From positions 310,001 through 374,000 of the forward strand of contig NZ_JAUEMJ010000003.1 in the NCBI RefSeq assembly GCF_030403505.1: a stretch of DNA of 64,000 nt, in the 5' to 3' direction. Both the position numbers and the translations under genes were made by a program. The number at the start of each line of letters is the position of its first letter. The stretch's first letter is position 1. Shown piece by piece: positions 63,997 to 64,000 of this stretch. The DNA is from Glycomyces tritici (GTDB lineage: Bacteria > Actinomycetota > Actinomycetes > Mycobacteriales > Micromonosporaceae). Under the pieces are notes generated by a model. The model made no database searches, was not told the DNA's origin, and was given only the letters and a program-made list of their open reading frames with translations.

Positions 63997-64000
63997 AATC

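Overview
The window is a gene-dense stretch of a high-GC Gram-positive chromosome (Actinomycetota). Supporting signs are about 70% GC with strong G/C bias at third codon positions, many GTG starts, GTGA/ATGA stop-start overlaps, a DUF3263 protein, a GuaB1-type CBS-domain GMP reductase-like protein, a zinc-finger-less topoisomerase I with a Lys/Ala-rich tail, and a BldG/RsbW-type anti-sigma pair. Gene order at 49-64 kb resembles the mycobacterial Rv3303c-Rv3311 neighbourhood, and the deoC/aldehyde dehydrogenase end resembles Streptomyces. The proton-pumping pyrophosphatase and the large glycopolymer loci fit a Streptomyces/Micromonospora/Glycomyces-like lineage better than Mycobacterium; the exact genus is inference only.

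Layout. 1-4 kb: two GT2 glycosyltransferases (the first cut by the window edge) and a sugar-nucleotide/phosphocholine-type nucleotidyltransferase. 4-21.8 kb: mostly housekeeping genes: topA, H+-pyrophosphatase, anti-sigma factor and antagonist, an MrfA-like helicase, nitrobindin with a 33-residue membrane peptide, a HAD phosphatase, DUF3263, an APC permease, a PAP2 phosphatase, malate dehydrogenase, a TSUP permease, a secreted beta/gamma-crystallin-like protein and an acyl-CoA dehydrogenase. 22-38 kb: a cell-surface glycopolymer region with two nucleotide-sugar dehydrogenases, a CDP-alcohol phosphatidyltransferase fused to extra domains, a TagH/Wzt-type ABC ATPase without a neighbouring permease, a GT2-GT4 fusion, three more GT2 enzymes, UbiX and a polysaccharide deacetylase. 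38-49 kb: a PadR-controlled DrrAB-type exporter, an acyl-CoA carboxylase alpha subunit, GuaB1, and a two-component system facing a second ABC exporter and a secreted L-type lectin. 49-64 kb: a conserved block with an LpdA-type quinone reductase, gamma-glutamylcyclotransferase, M20 amidohydrolase, methylmalonyl-CoA-mutase-like large subunit, a membrane Ser/Thr kinase, phosphohexomutase, upp, deoC, two aldehyde dehydrogenase-fold proteins and an acidic Rv3311-like protein.

Functional links. The glycan genes together could make and decorate a lipid-linked, phosphate- or uronate-containing wall polymer. pgm-upp-deoC-ALDH form a nucleoside/deoxyribose salvage neighbourhood (deoxyribose-5-phosphate to acetaldehyde to acetate). 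The carboxylase, mutase and acyl-CoA dehydrogenase fit propionate and branched-chain acyl-CoA metabolism.

Recurrent non-coding features. Many genes have a TANNNT -10 hexamer 6-9 bases before the start codon, which predicts leaderless mRNAs and helps fix several starts. Two dispersed intergenic repeat families are visible: a 33-bp unit built round GGCTCGCGAGCTTCGCCG, and a tandem unit of about 92 bp built round GGATGTCCGTTTTG that occurs as a pair at two loci, both between convergent genes. The pgm-upp gap carries homopolymer runs and a noisy partial duplication that look like a damaged or mis-assembled terminator. I saw no tRNA, rRNA, CRISPR array, insertion sequence or prophage gene.
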